Assembly: GCA_013306675.1 (NCBI GenBank)
Contig: JABLUY010000207.1
Span: forward strand, 1 to 64,000
Reading direction: 5' to 3'
Origin: Thraustochytrium sp. TN22
Taxonomy: Eukaryota > Sar > Bigyra > Thraustochytrida > Thraustochytriidae
Length of the DNA stretch: 64,000 nucleotides
The notes beneath the pieces are model-generated. The model was given only the letters and a program-made list of their open reading frames with translations. It searched no databases and was not told the DNA's origin. Shown here in pieces: positions 53,014 through 63,106 of this stretch (the first letter of the stretch is position 1; every line of letters starts with the position of its first letter). The translations under genes and the position numbers were made by a program.

Positions 53014-56000
53014 ATGTTGGCCTCGAGCACATGGCAAGCTATGGCGCTCGTGGCTGTCTCGGTCTGGGCCATGCTCACGGGCAACGCCATGGCGGAGTGC
53101 GTGTGCCAGGAGGTGGGCACTCCCACATCGAGGATCTCGTGCATCTCCTGCAACACGAGCTTCCCGGACCTGTCCTTGTACAACCCTGCGTTCATTGAGA
53201 GGCTGTAAGTACCGCCCGCATGCCTTCTCGAACGCAGCCTGCTGACGCAACGAGCGGCCGCGGACAGGATCGTTGACACTGGGCTGATCACCTCGATCCC
53301 AGATCAAATCGGCGACTTCACGGCGCTGACGTACCTGTAAGTCCTGCGCGTCATGGCAGACGTTTTCCGTTTTCGGTCTCTAACTCTGACGCTTGAACAG
53401 GAGCCTGCGGGATAATCAGCTCACTGCCCTGCCATCAACGATTGGCGGCCTGACCAATCTGCTCTCTCTGTATGTCAATGTAGCGCGCGCGTGCTCTGCT
53501 TGCGAGAATTCAGGCCTAGGACGCTAACCCACGCTCTCGCTGCAGACACGCTCCAAACAACCTTCTGAGCTCGCTGCCGGAGGAGATTGGCGACCTGTCG
53601 AGCTTGCTCTACCTGTAGGTTGCTTGTGAAGTCTTGGACGCCAAGCCTTCAAGTACAGACTGCCCTGACGACGCGCGCCCACAGGAACCTTGCGGCGAAT
53701 CAGATCACGGAGCTTCCAGCCGCGATCAGTCGCCTCACGACAGTCACGTCCATGTACGTTCTGCGTGGGTGGCCGGCCAGCCCAGCCCGTTCCATCCGGG
53801 GTGGGGCTCTGGAGGCTGACAGACAAGTCGCGCACCACAGGCACCTGGAAACCAATCTGTTGACATCCATCTCTGAGGTCCATGGCTGGACGGCGTTGAC
53901 GTACCTGTGGGTAGAGTATGCTTGGCTAGGCAAGGAGTTGGACGGTCTCGGCAAGCCCGACGAGATGACTGACGTGGTCTCCGGAGCTGCTCAGCGATGT
54001 GGAGACGAACCTTCTCACGGAGCTCCCCGCCTCTGTCGGCAACCTCTCGAAGCTTTTTGTCATGTGCGTGAAACCAGACCCTTTCCCCACTTTTGCTCCG
54101 TAGCTGTCACGTGGAGCGCCGGCGAACTGACGCAGCAGACGTACTCGATCGGCCCCAGCGATCTGGATGAGAATCAAATCACCGCGCTCCCAGAGTCCAT
54201 TGGCCTGCTGAGCGACTCGCTCGTCCAGATCGACTATCAGTTCAACCAAGCCACCGGCCTGCCGAATTCCATCAACAGCCTGAGCAAGCTGGAATTCTTG
54301 CGCGTCTCGAACAATAAGCTCACCGCACTCCCGCCCATTCCTAACCTCTCACAGCTCTACTATCTGTACGTTCGTTCGTCCCGCGCCCGCCCTCCCTCGC
54401 CCGTTTCGAAACGTGTTTGAGCTTCGCTGACTCGGGTCTTGCCGACATCAGCGACGTTGGCACCAACCAAATCTCCGAGCTGCCTGCGACCTTGTCCACG
54501 CTCACAGATCTGCAATATCTGTACGTTTTGCATGTTCGACATGCTTGCATCCTGTTCTCGTCCGCACCGACGCGCGCACTGACGCACATGTGCTCGAGGC
54601 TGTCACTAGTCTGGCGGATTCGAATCTGATGTCCACGTTAGGGGACTGGATCGGTGACCTGAGCATGCTGAAATACGTAGACGTAGAGACCAACCGGCTC
54701 ACACAAGTGCCCGACGTCTTCAGCAAGCTGACGCGCCTGACGCAACTACGGCTCGCAAAGAACTCCTTGAGCTCCTTACCGTCCCTGGCAGGGCTCTCGG
54801 CAATGCTTAGCCTACACCTCAGCTCGAACGTGCTGACCTCCCTCCCCGAGTCGCTCGGCGCCAACGTGCCCTCTCTGGGATATCTCAACGTACGAGCCAA
54901 CAACCTCACCTCCATCCCCGCGTCGATCGAAATGCTCTCGAGCCTCACCTGGCTCTACGCCATGGACAACAAGCTCAGCGCCCTGCCCGAGCCCATCGGC
55001 AACCTGCCGAATCTCATAAGGCTATACGCGGGAAGCAACAGCCTCACGAGCATTCCAAACTCCATTGGCATGCTTTCAACGCTCACCACCTTGAGCTTGT
55101 ACTGGAATGAGCTCACGGAGATTCCAGAATCCGTCGGCAACCTCACGCTTCTGGAGCGCCTCTCGATTTCCGACAACCCAAACCTACACAGACTGCCCAT
55201 GTCGCTCACGCGGCTTACCGCACTCTCTTACCTGTGGACGGAAAACCTCGAGCTGCTGGGTCGGCAGCCGGACTTGGACCTGCTTCCCTATGTCGTCGAA
55301 GTTCCAGACCGGAATTGGTCATCCTATGAGCCCCTGCCGACCGCAGGGCCGACAGCCGAGCCGACGCAGCTGCAAGAGCCGACGGGCGACTCGGAGACGC
55401 CATCGGACGGCCAGAAGGTCTGCCCGAACGGCGCGTATGTGAATCCGGACGGCGAGTGCTTCTTCGTGTGGGACCGCCGCGGCGAATTTCGCCCGCTCAT
55501 TCTAGTCGTGTGCGCGCTGGGTCTCGCGAGCGTCTTTGCGGCCTTGGCCAGCCTCGGCTGGCTCGGGCTGGACATCTCGCCGGACGTCGTGGCTGCTGTA
55601 GGCGACTTGGGGACCGATCTCTTCTACGTGACGCAGGAACCCTTCTTCAACAAGACGCTGTTTGCGCTGAGCTGCACCTCGCTCGTGCTCACGGTAGGCC
55701 CGTACACGCTCTGGCTTTTGAACAATCCGCTGCGGCTCCGCCTCATGGACGCCGTGCGCGATGCGCCGCTGCGCCGCCTCTTCTTCGTGTCGGTCGGGGC
55801 CACCCTTTGGTGGGCGGCGGGCTTCCTGCTCTACACCATCAAACTGCTCTCCTTCGACTCGGTGAAAAGCACCTTTCTGCTCGACCCGGAGAGTCTTGGC
55901 TTTGTGTGCTGCCTCGGCGCTAGGCGCTGGCTCTACCGATACCGCCCAGAGGACCCATCGGCGCCCGGCGCGAAGGCGGCCCTTCCGGGACCACCCTTCG

Positions 56001-56545
56001 ACCCGGCGGCCTTCAACCGGATGCGCCTGCTCGAGTTTGCGCTGGAGAGCGTGCCCCAGTTTTCCCTGCAGGTGGCCAACGGTGTCTATCTGGACGACTG
56101 GAGTACCGCATCCATCCTCTCTCTCTGCTTCTCTGGCTATCTCATCATCCGCGTGCTCTGGGCGCTGGGCCGTCACGCGTACAACGGCCGCGGCCTGGAT
56201 CAGATGCAGGTCGGTCTCGGTATCTTCCGGTCGAGGCACCGTGCCGCGAGCGCCGCGAGCGCCGACATCAAGCCATCCGCCAGCAGCGGCGTTCGCGATG
56301 GGCGCTCCGCCGACGGCGCTGATGGCGCTGGCCACGAGGAGCCCACGCCCGAGGTGACCAGTTCGACCTCGGGGGGCGCTCCGGGCACGGCAACCGGGCG
56401 TACCACACCGTCGGGCAGCGTCTCTCTCGCCGCAGACGCCGCTACGAGCCATCGCGGCTCGTATGACGAAGACGCCACTGGCGACGAGCCTGAGGCAAGC
56501 AACGAGACTCGCACCCCGAAGGACGGCACGCTCACGATCGTGTAG
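53014..56545 (+). CDS. LRR gene B: signal peptide, LRRs and XK/XKR-like membrane domain
   Basis: Ten exons by my reading: 53014-53204, 53268-53336, 53401-53469, 53546-53614, 53685-53753, 53841-53906, 53995-54063, 54159-54365, 54452-54520 and 54610-56545, for 937 residues. All nine introns are phase 2. Exons 2-7 and 9 carry exactly one LRR (66 or 69 nt); exon 8 carries three (207 nt). Exon 1 has a signal peptide and a Cys cap (ECVCQEVGTPTSRISCISCN). The last exon adds more LRRs, a Pro/Thr linker, a Cys pair (CPNGAYVNPDGECFFVWDR) and a multi-pass domain at about 588-830. In it, DLGTDLFYVTQEPFF and ALESVPQFSLQVANGVYL recall the GDxxTD and ESxPQLxLQ signatures of XK/XKR proteins. The tail is Ser/Thr/Asp-rich. 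Inferred topology: LRRs outside, XKR-like domain in the plasma membrane. Confidence 0.83.
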
Positions 56546-56821
56546 GCTTGCTTGCTCTAACTGTAAGTAGAGGGAGACCTGGCCCCCTCTCCAAGAGCTA
56601 GCTTAGGTTTAGAGCGAGTGGTGGTGCGTGTGCCCACCTCTCACGTCACCTTTGTAAGCGGAGTGATTCACATGTCCATCTTGTGCTCGCACACGTGCTA
56701 TGCACGTGCAGCGAGCGCCCCACCGCCGCCGCGGCGGCTCCCCTCTTGACGCCGCCCGGGCTCCCCCATCGTGGGACCGGGCGCGTGCGGGCGGCGCGGC
56801 CGCGCAAAGACCGATTGAAAG

Positions 56822-56877
<56 letters not shown>

Positions 56878-56974
56878 CGGACTGCGGGCAGACCGCGGGC
56901 ACCTGGCGGCAGCGGCAGCGGCGCCCAGGTCGCCCTGCGTGCCAACCAAGAGCTTGTGCAAGTAGCACCGGCGC
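56546..56974. repeat. Spacer between LRR genes B and C with (GCG)n tract
   Basis: A GGC/GCG microsatellite of about 18 units runs at 56821-56876 in the 429-bp spacer, close upstream of LRR gene C. GAGCTAGCTTAGG lies at about 56597. Nothing coding is supported. Confidence 0.7.
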
Positions 56975-59806
56975 ATGTGCAGCTCGGTGGGGTACGCGAT
57001 GCGCCTCGGGGCGGCGCCCGGGCGCGCGGGGAAGAGGACGCTGGCGCTGAGCGTGCTGCAGTGCATGCTCGTGCTAAGCAGTGCATGTTCGTGCGCCGAG
57101 CAAGGCTCGCCTGTCAGTAGCCTCGCATGCACCGGCTGCAACAGCAGCTTCCCGGACCTGACGCCCTACTCGCCAGAGAGCCTGAGGGACCTGTACGTGC
57201 TCCATACGAGGAAGCGCCCTGTGCAGGCAAGAGAAGACTGACGCGGGCCTGACGGGCGAACAGTATCGTTCAAGGGGGGTCCATCACCGCGGTCCCGGAA
57301 AGCGTCGGCTCCTTCACCCTGCTCAGGCAGATGTAGGTCTGGTCGCGCGGCATGCGGGTTCGCGGAAGCAGCGCGCCTAACACCCCGCCTTTACCCAACA
57401 CGCACAGCAACTTGATGTCCAGCACGAGGCTGTCCTCGCTACCAGACAGCATCACCAACCTGCAGAGGCTAACCTACCTGTGCGTTTTCCACGCCAACCT
57501 TGCTGGCGAGCTCGCCCGGCACGCGCTGACGTTGCTCACGCAGGGATCTCCGCGAGACTGTCTTTACTGAGCTCCCAGACTGGATCGATAGGCTCTCCGC
57601 CTTGTTGGCGTTGTGCGTTTGCGCCTGCTTTACATTGCCACAGAGCGTCTACGCACCAGGACTGACATGGCACAACCAACGCAGAGACGTGAGGGTCAGT
57701 AGACTCACTGCATTGCCCGAAACCCTGGGCGATGCCACTTCTCTCGTTTTTTTGTACGTCACGGGGCTGCGGCTCGCGAAGAGAAGCACGTTGGGTCTGA
57801 CGCCAGGCGACATCCCGCAGAGGCCTTGGTGACAATCAGCTCAGCATCCTGCAGGACAGATTGACCCAGCTCACTGGATTGAGATATCTGTACGTTGACC
57901 CCTTGCAGCCTTTTCAGAAGCCTGCTACTCCAGTACCTGGCTCGTAGCTAGCTAGCTCCAGCTACTACTACTTTGAGAGTCAGGAGTAGCCGGCAGGATG
58001 TGAACGTGGCCTGACGACCCGAGTTGGCTGGTGTTCAGAAGCGTCCAGGCGAACCAGCTCAGCGATCTTCCGGAAGGAATTGGTGCGCTGACGCAGCTCA
58101 CCCAGCTGTACGTTTGACGCGGTCCGCGCGCTGCGCTTAGAGAACGAACGTTGCTCACTTGCTCTGCGTGCGGGCACAGGAGGTTGAGCACGAACCTGTT
58201 CTCGTCTCTTCCAATGAGCATCGGCAATCTGCACCAGCTCAACTCTCTCTTGATGAACGACCTCACCAACCTCCACTCGCTGCCCTCCAGCATGACCCAG
58301 CTCACCAGTCTGTGGTCCTTCGCGACCCTCAACGTCGATCTCACAGGTCCTCAGCCGAACATGGACCTGCTCAACATTGCTTTCGAAGAGCCTGACCGAG
58401 ACTATTCCGTCTTCCCCCCTTATCCTACGGCGGCACCAACGACGGAACCCACGCTGGCGCCTACGCATCGGCCAACGCGAGCCCCAGTCCCGCCGCCGCC
58501 GCCGCCCGGCTCGCACTGCCCGCCCGGCTCGTACGTGAGCACGCACTACGAGTGCTTCTTTGTGTGGGACCGCAACGGGAGCGCGAGGTTTGCTGTCCTC
58601 GCGCTGTGCGTGGCGTCACTCGCGATCGTCGCCGCGTCGATGAGCAGCCTTGGCTGGCTCGGCTTGGGCCTCGCGCCAGACGTCCTGCTGTCCCTCGGCG
58701 ATCTCGCCACAGATCTTTTTTACGTGACGCAGGAGCCTTTCTTCAACCGAACGCTCTTTGTGCTGAGTATCAGCTCGCTGGCGCTGGCGGTCGGCCCGTA
58801 CACGATCTGGCTCATGAACAACCCGATGCGCGTTCGAGTCTTTGACATTGTGCGGGACGCTTCGCTGGAGCGCGTCCTCGCCGTAGCGTTCGGCTCCGCG
58901 CTATGGTGGATTGTAGGGCTGCTGCTGTACGCCATCAAGGTGCTCCCTGTGGAATCAGTACGGCTTGCCTTTCTGCTCGACCCCGAGAGCTGGGTGGTTC
59001 GCAGCCACGCACGCATCAAGGCCTGGGCGCGCAGATTGCGGCCCTCGTCACGGGCCGCCGCGGCGCCGCCTTCGGCGCCGCCGCCCCAGGCCAGCCTACG
59101 AAGCGGACGCCAGGCGCCGCCCTTTGACGCGGCGGCCTTCAATCGCATGCGCCTGGTCGAATCCTCACTGGAGAGCATGCCGCAGTTCGCCCTGCAGGTT
59201 GCAAATGGCTTATACCTGGGCACGTGGAGCCCGACCGCCATCGCCTCGCTCTGCTTCTCTGGTTACATCCTCCTCCGCGCTCTTGGGGCTCTGGTGATGC
59301 GGGCATTGAGCGGCCGGCCTTTGGAGAAGATGCAGATCGGCTTCGGCGACCTCTTCTCCTCGAGGATGCATCCGAGATCCAACAAGGACCGCGTTTTGCC
59401 GTCCACAGACTCCGGACGGTCAGGGCCTGATGGTTCTGTTCAAGTGCGCGACGACGTGAAGCACGGAGCGGGCGCGATTGACGATGCTGTCGCCGATGAG
59501 CGACCCGAGCTCGAGTCCGGCGGCTGGCTCGGTGATGTAAAGTGGCCGCCGGCCAAGAGCAGCGCCTCCTCGTACAGAAAGGAGGAGGAGGAGGAGGAGG
59601 AGGAGGAGGAGGAAGGGGAGGAGGAGGCGGATGAGGTGGAGTCCGACACGGAGTCTGCAATGAGCGAAGCAACGATTTGTACGGCATCTGAGCTCTCCGA
59701 GTCCGACCAAGAGCATGACGAACCTCAGCCAGGCAACGAAGACCATGGCGAACCTGGTCCAGGCGACGTGCGCCTTGTTGAAGCGCAACCCCTCTCGCTG
59801 GTGTAA
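56975..59806 (+). CDS. LRR gene C: paralogue of B, LRRs and XK/XKR-like membrane domain
   Basis: Eight exons by my reading: 56975-57192, 57264-57332, 57408-57479, 57544-57612, 57685-57753, 57821-57889, 58039-58107 and 58180-59806, for 753 residues. All seven introns are phase 2; exons 2-7 are single LRRs of 69, 72, 69, 69, 69 and 69 nt. The cap CSCAEQGSPVSSLACTGCNS matches that of gene B. A second ATG at 56999 would give a cleaner signal peptide (RTLALSVLQCMLVLSSACSC). After the LRRs come a Pro-rich linker, CPPGSYVSTHYECFFVWDR, and the multi-pass domain (about 349-603) with DLATDLFYVTQEPFF and SLESMPQFALQVANGLYL. It is very similar to B but has fewer repeats. The cytoplasmic tail contains a Glu run (about 679-690) from a GAG repeat at 59581-59613. 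Confidence 0.83.
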
Positions 59807-60125
59807 AATATAAGTGAAAGAGTTTCGTCGGCAGAGTTTCGTCGGCAGAGTTTCGTGGACAGAGTTTTGTTGGCAGACATTCGTTGGCAGAGAGGAACGT
59901 GGTCGCCGCCACGCCATCCGAAACGCACACAGCGCAACAAGCAGAGACACAGAAATTGAAGATGTTGACATGGCTAATCGCAAGCGTCATTATGGTGCTC
60001 AGCGCAGCGCCACGGCCGGTGTCACTCCCGCCGCAGCAGGCCGCTGACTTGCAACCCCCCCACCCCCCCCCCCCTAACCGCACGAGCTCTCAAGCCAGGG
60101 GCACACGCACGCGCGCGAGTCCGCA
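59807..60125. repeat. 14-bp tandem repeat in the 3' spacer after LRR gene C
   Basis: AGAGTTTCGTCGGC and close variants repeat about five times at 59820-59892. A poly-C run lies at about 60056-60074. The spacer separates the convergent LRR gene C and the acidic-protein gene; a short open frame from 59962 with a hydrophobic start is judged accidental. Confidence 0.75.
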
Positions 60126-61894
60126 TCAGGCAGGGCTGGTGGTGTCCTTGTTGGAGCGGTTCTTCGCGGAAAAGGACGGCGGCGGGTTGTCGCGGAGGTC
60201 CTGGATGCGGCGCTGCGCCTCGGCCTCCTGCTGCATTTCGAGCTCGACCTGGTCCATGTTGGACATGACCATCTCGACGAACTCGGCGCGAGAGTGCCAG
60301 ATGGCGTGCTTGACCTTGGCCGGGTAGTCGGAGCGCGCCGGAATAAAGTACACGTCCGCGGTCTCCCTGAAATTAACGGAGCGCGGGCGACCAGTGCTCC
60401 TGGAGCCGGCACTGCCGTTCGAGTCGACCGAAGAGGAGATCTGCACAAGACCGCCCGAGGCGCCAGCGCCAGCCATGGCCTCGCTCGAGGACGGACCCTC
60501 GTCCGAGGCGATCCAGGAGGCGAGCTTCTTGAAAAAGCCCTTGCTGCGAGTAGACTTGGGCGCCTCGCGCAGGTGCACGCGCTGGTTGGGCGGCTTGCGG
60601 CGCGTGCGCGCCGAGGCAATGGCGGCGCGGCGTGCGTTGATGCCCATGTCGATGCCCTTGGTGGCCGCGCTGGACGGCGCCGAGTCGCCGGCGATGCCCA
60701 GGCGGTCCAGGTAGCCGCGGCGGATCATGAGCTCGGAGCGCGGCGCGTGCGTCTTCCCGCCGCTCGCCTCCGCCTCGCGCCGGTTGACGGCCTCGGCCGC
60801 CATGGCAAGCTCCAAGCGTTGCTTCTCGAGCAGCTGCTGCTTGTGCGCGCGGGCCACGGTCGCCAAGAAGTCCGGCAGCTCTACATACTTGACGCCGCGC
60901 TTCTTGCGCGCCTTGCCGGAGCCACCCGAGGTCCCGGACGAGGAACCGGTCGAGGAGTGCCGCGCGGGCACCAACTTGTTGCCGCCATGATGTTTCCTAC
61001 CCTTGGCCCCATGCCTATGCGGCCGGGCACCGTCGGCTTCGCCGCTCGGTATTGATTCCGTTCCGGGCGCCCCCGGCGGCGCGGCGGACGCCTGCGCGCC
61101 GCCGGCCGCGTCCTGCTGCTCCTCTTGCTGCTGTGCCTCCTTCGGCTGCGCCCCTGGCGCAGCGGCATCCTTTTCGTCCTGCGCGGTCTCCTCCTCCTGC
61201 TGCTGCTGCTGCTGCTGCCCGGCATCAAGCACCTTGGCAATGTTGCTGCGCGCAGGCGGCTCCAGGTCCATGTCCGCCACGAGCGCGGCGGTGCCGGCGA
61301 CGCCGTCCGGGACGGGCTGAAGCTGGGCCTCGCCGGAGCCGGCCCCCGCCACGGAGGCGCTGTCCGGGGCCTCGCTCACGTCGTCGTCGCCCTCGTCCTC
61401 GTCGCCGGTGCTGTCCTCGTCCTCGTCCTCGTCCTCCTCGTCCGCCTCCTCGAGCTTGGTGTGCTCCGAAATCATGCCCTCGACGGCGCGAAGTTCCTCG
61501 TCGATGGTCATGTTGGCGAATCCTGGTTCCATGCCGTAGTTGAGGTCCTCGTCGTCCACCTCCTCATCCTCGCCGGAACCCTCCTCGCCCACCTCCACCT
61601 GCAGGCTCTCGCTGCGCACGAGCGCGTCATTGACTCGGTGCAGCTCCTCGCGGATCTGGTTGCGCGTCTGCTGGTCGCCCCAAACAAACGAGGGATGGCT
61701 CTCGCTCAGCCAGCTCGGCTTGCGCTGGTGCATCAGCTCGCGCCGCCGCATGTCCACCGTCACATGCTCGCCGCCGCCGCCGCCGCCGCCGCCCGCCGCC
61801 GCGCCGCCCGCCTCCTCGCCGCCCGCTCCCTCGCCGCGCTCCTCGCCGCGCGGGGCTTCCTCGCCGCGCGGGGCTCCCTCGCCCTCGCCCGCGC

Positions 61895-61925
<31 letters not shown>

Positions 61926-61961
61926 GCCCGCGTCCGCGCCGCCGCCGCCCGCCGCCTCCAT
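60126..61961 (-). CDS. Unknown acidic, largely disordered protein with conserved-looking C-terminal block
   Basis: A 611-residue protein I cannot place. It opens with Ala/Gly/Glu-rich sequence (MEAAGGGGADAG), then a folded-looking block RRRELMHQRKPSWLSESHPS and EELHRVNDALVRSESLQVEV. Long Asp/Glu and Gln runs follow. KARKKRGVKYVELPDFLATV and MIRRGYLDRLGIAGD are further islands. The last ~70 residues contain RPRSVNFRETADVYFIPARSD followed by YPAKVKHAIWHSRAEFVEMV. This fits a 'VxF..tadvyxIP.r.dYp...k..iWhsr.Ef' pattern that I associate with uncharacterised stramenopile proteins, though I cannot verify this. Acidic runs and basic patches suggest a nuclear or scaffold role. The ATG at 61961 is the first in frame, within a GCC-repeat leader. 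Confidence 0.7.
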
Positions 61962-63106
61962 CCCGCGCCGTGCCGCGCCGCGCCGCGCCGCGCTGCCGCT
62001 CTGCGGCCGCCGGCCGCGTCCGGGGCCGAGTCCGAGGCCGAGTCCGGGTCCGAGTCCGAGTCAGCCTTCAGCCTGCTGACTCGAGTCTGCCGCTGCGCTG
62101 CTGCAGTGACAGAGAGAGAGCTGACAGTAGCCTAAGCGGCCGCTTTTTAGGCCGCTTCTGCGGCCGCAGCTCTATGTACAGCTACTAGTAGCTGTGCGGC
62201 GTGGTGCACAGCGCTAGCTCGAGGCAGCGCAGCGCAGGCAGCTCGAGCTCTCTGCGGCGGCCAGGTGCGCAGCGCAGCACAGAGCGAGCAAGCAGCCCGG
62301 GCTGCGCGCGGTGGAAGGCGGCGTCAAGCTGCACTGCAGGTAGTTGGGCCTGGAGCAGAGCACGGGGAGCAAAGCAGAGCAGAGCAGAGCAGAGCAGCCG
62401 AGAGCGCAGCCGGAGCACCACCTGGCGGGCGGTCTCGGTGCCGCGGCCAGCGCTCGCGCGAAGGCGGGCCGCGCGAGAGCCCCGCACGGCCGCTGGCCGG
62501 TGCCTTGGTTTAGGCGAGCTGCGCCGCGAGGCGTGAACGAACTTGAAGGCCTGCTGCCGGTGGTCACGGATCGCGGCGGCGAGAAAACTTCTTCTCGCGT
62601 GAAGTGCGCCTCGGAAGCCCTTCCAAGCTGACAGAGGCCTGGCACTGCGCAGCCTTGGGCGCGGACTGGCGCGCGCGGTGCGGCGCAGGCAGGCGCCGGC
62701 CCGCGCGGAAGCGCACGAGCTGAGCAGAGCCGCGCACGGGCCGGCCGGTCTGCCTGCAGGACTGCAACCCAAGGACCGCGCCGAGGGCGCAAAAGGGCCC
62801 GCCGCGTCACTGCCGTCACGCTGCCGGGGGCCGGAAGAGGCCGAGTCGATAGTCGATAGCAGCTAGCCACTTCGGCTTTGAGGTCACGCCCCGGAGCCAG
62901 GTGACGGGAGCACACCGGGGTGCGCGGCGTGTGACTTCGAGGCGTTGAACGAGCCACTTGGAGTTCAAGTCGTTCAAGTTGAGAGATGACTTTGCCAGGA
63001 TGAGGGCCCGGGGCGGCGGTGATGCTAAGTTCTTACGCGCGCGCGTGCGTGTGAGCGTGCGCGCGCACGCGCGGGAGCAGATCGGACGGCTGCGGGCGTC
63101 TGCGCG
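61962..63106. other. Divergent intergenic region, 1.1 kb, with an 18-bp palindrome
   Basis: The acidic-protein gene and the right-edge gene are transcribed away from each other. A perfect palindrome ACAGCTACTAGTAGCTGT lies at 62178-62195, close to two GCGGCCGC sites (about 62138 and 62159). AGAGC repeats lie at 62375-62395. Open frames here are compositional noise. Confidence 0.45.

Noticed and set aside
59962-60327. Short plus-strand ORF with a hydrophobic start (MLTWLIASVIMVLSAA)
   Set aside because: It overlaps the 3' end of the acidic-protein gene on the other strand and becomes Pro-rich noise across a poly-C run.
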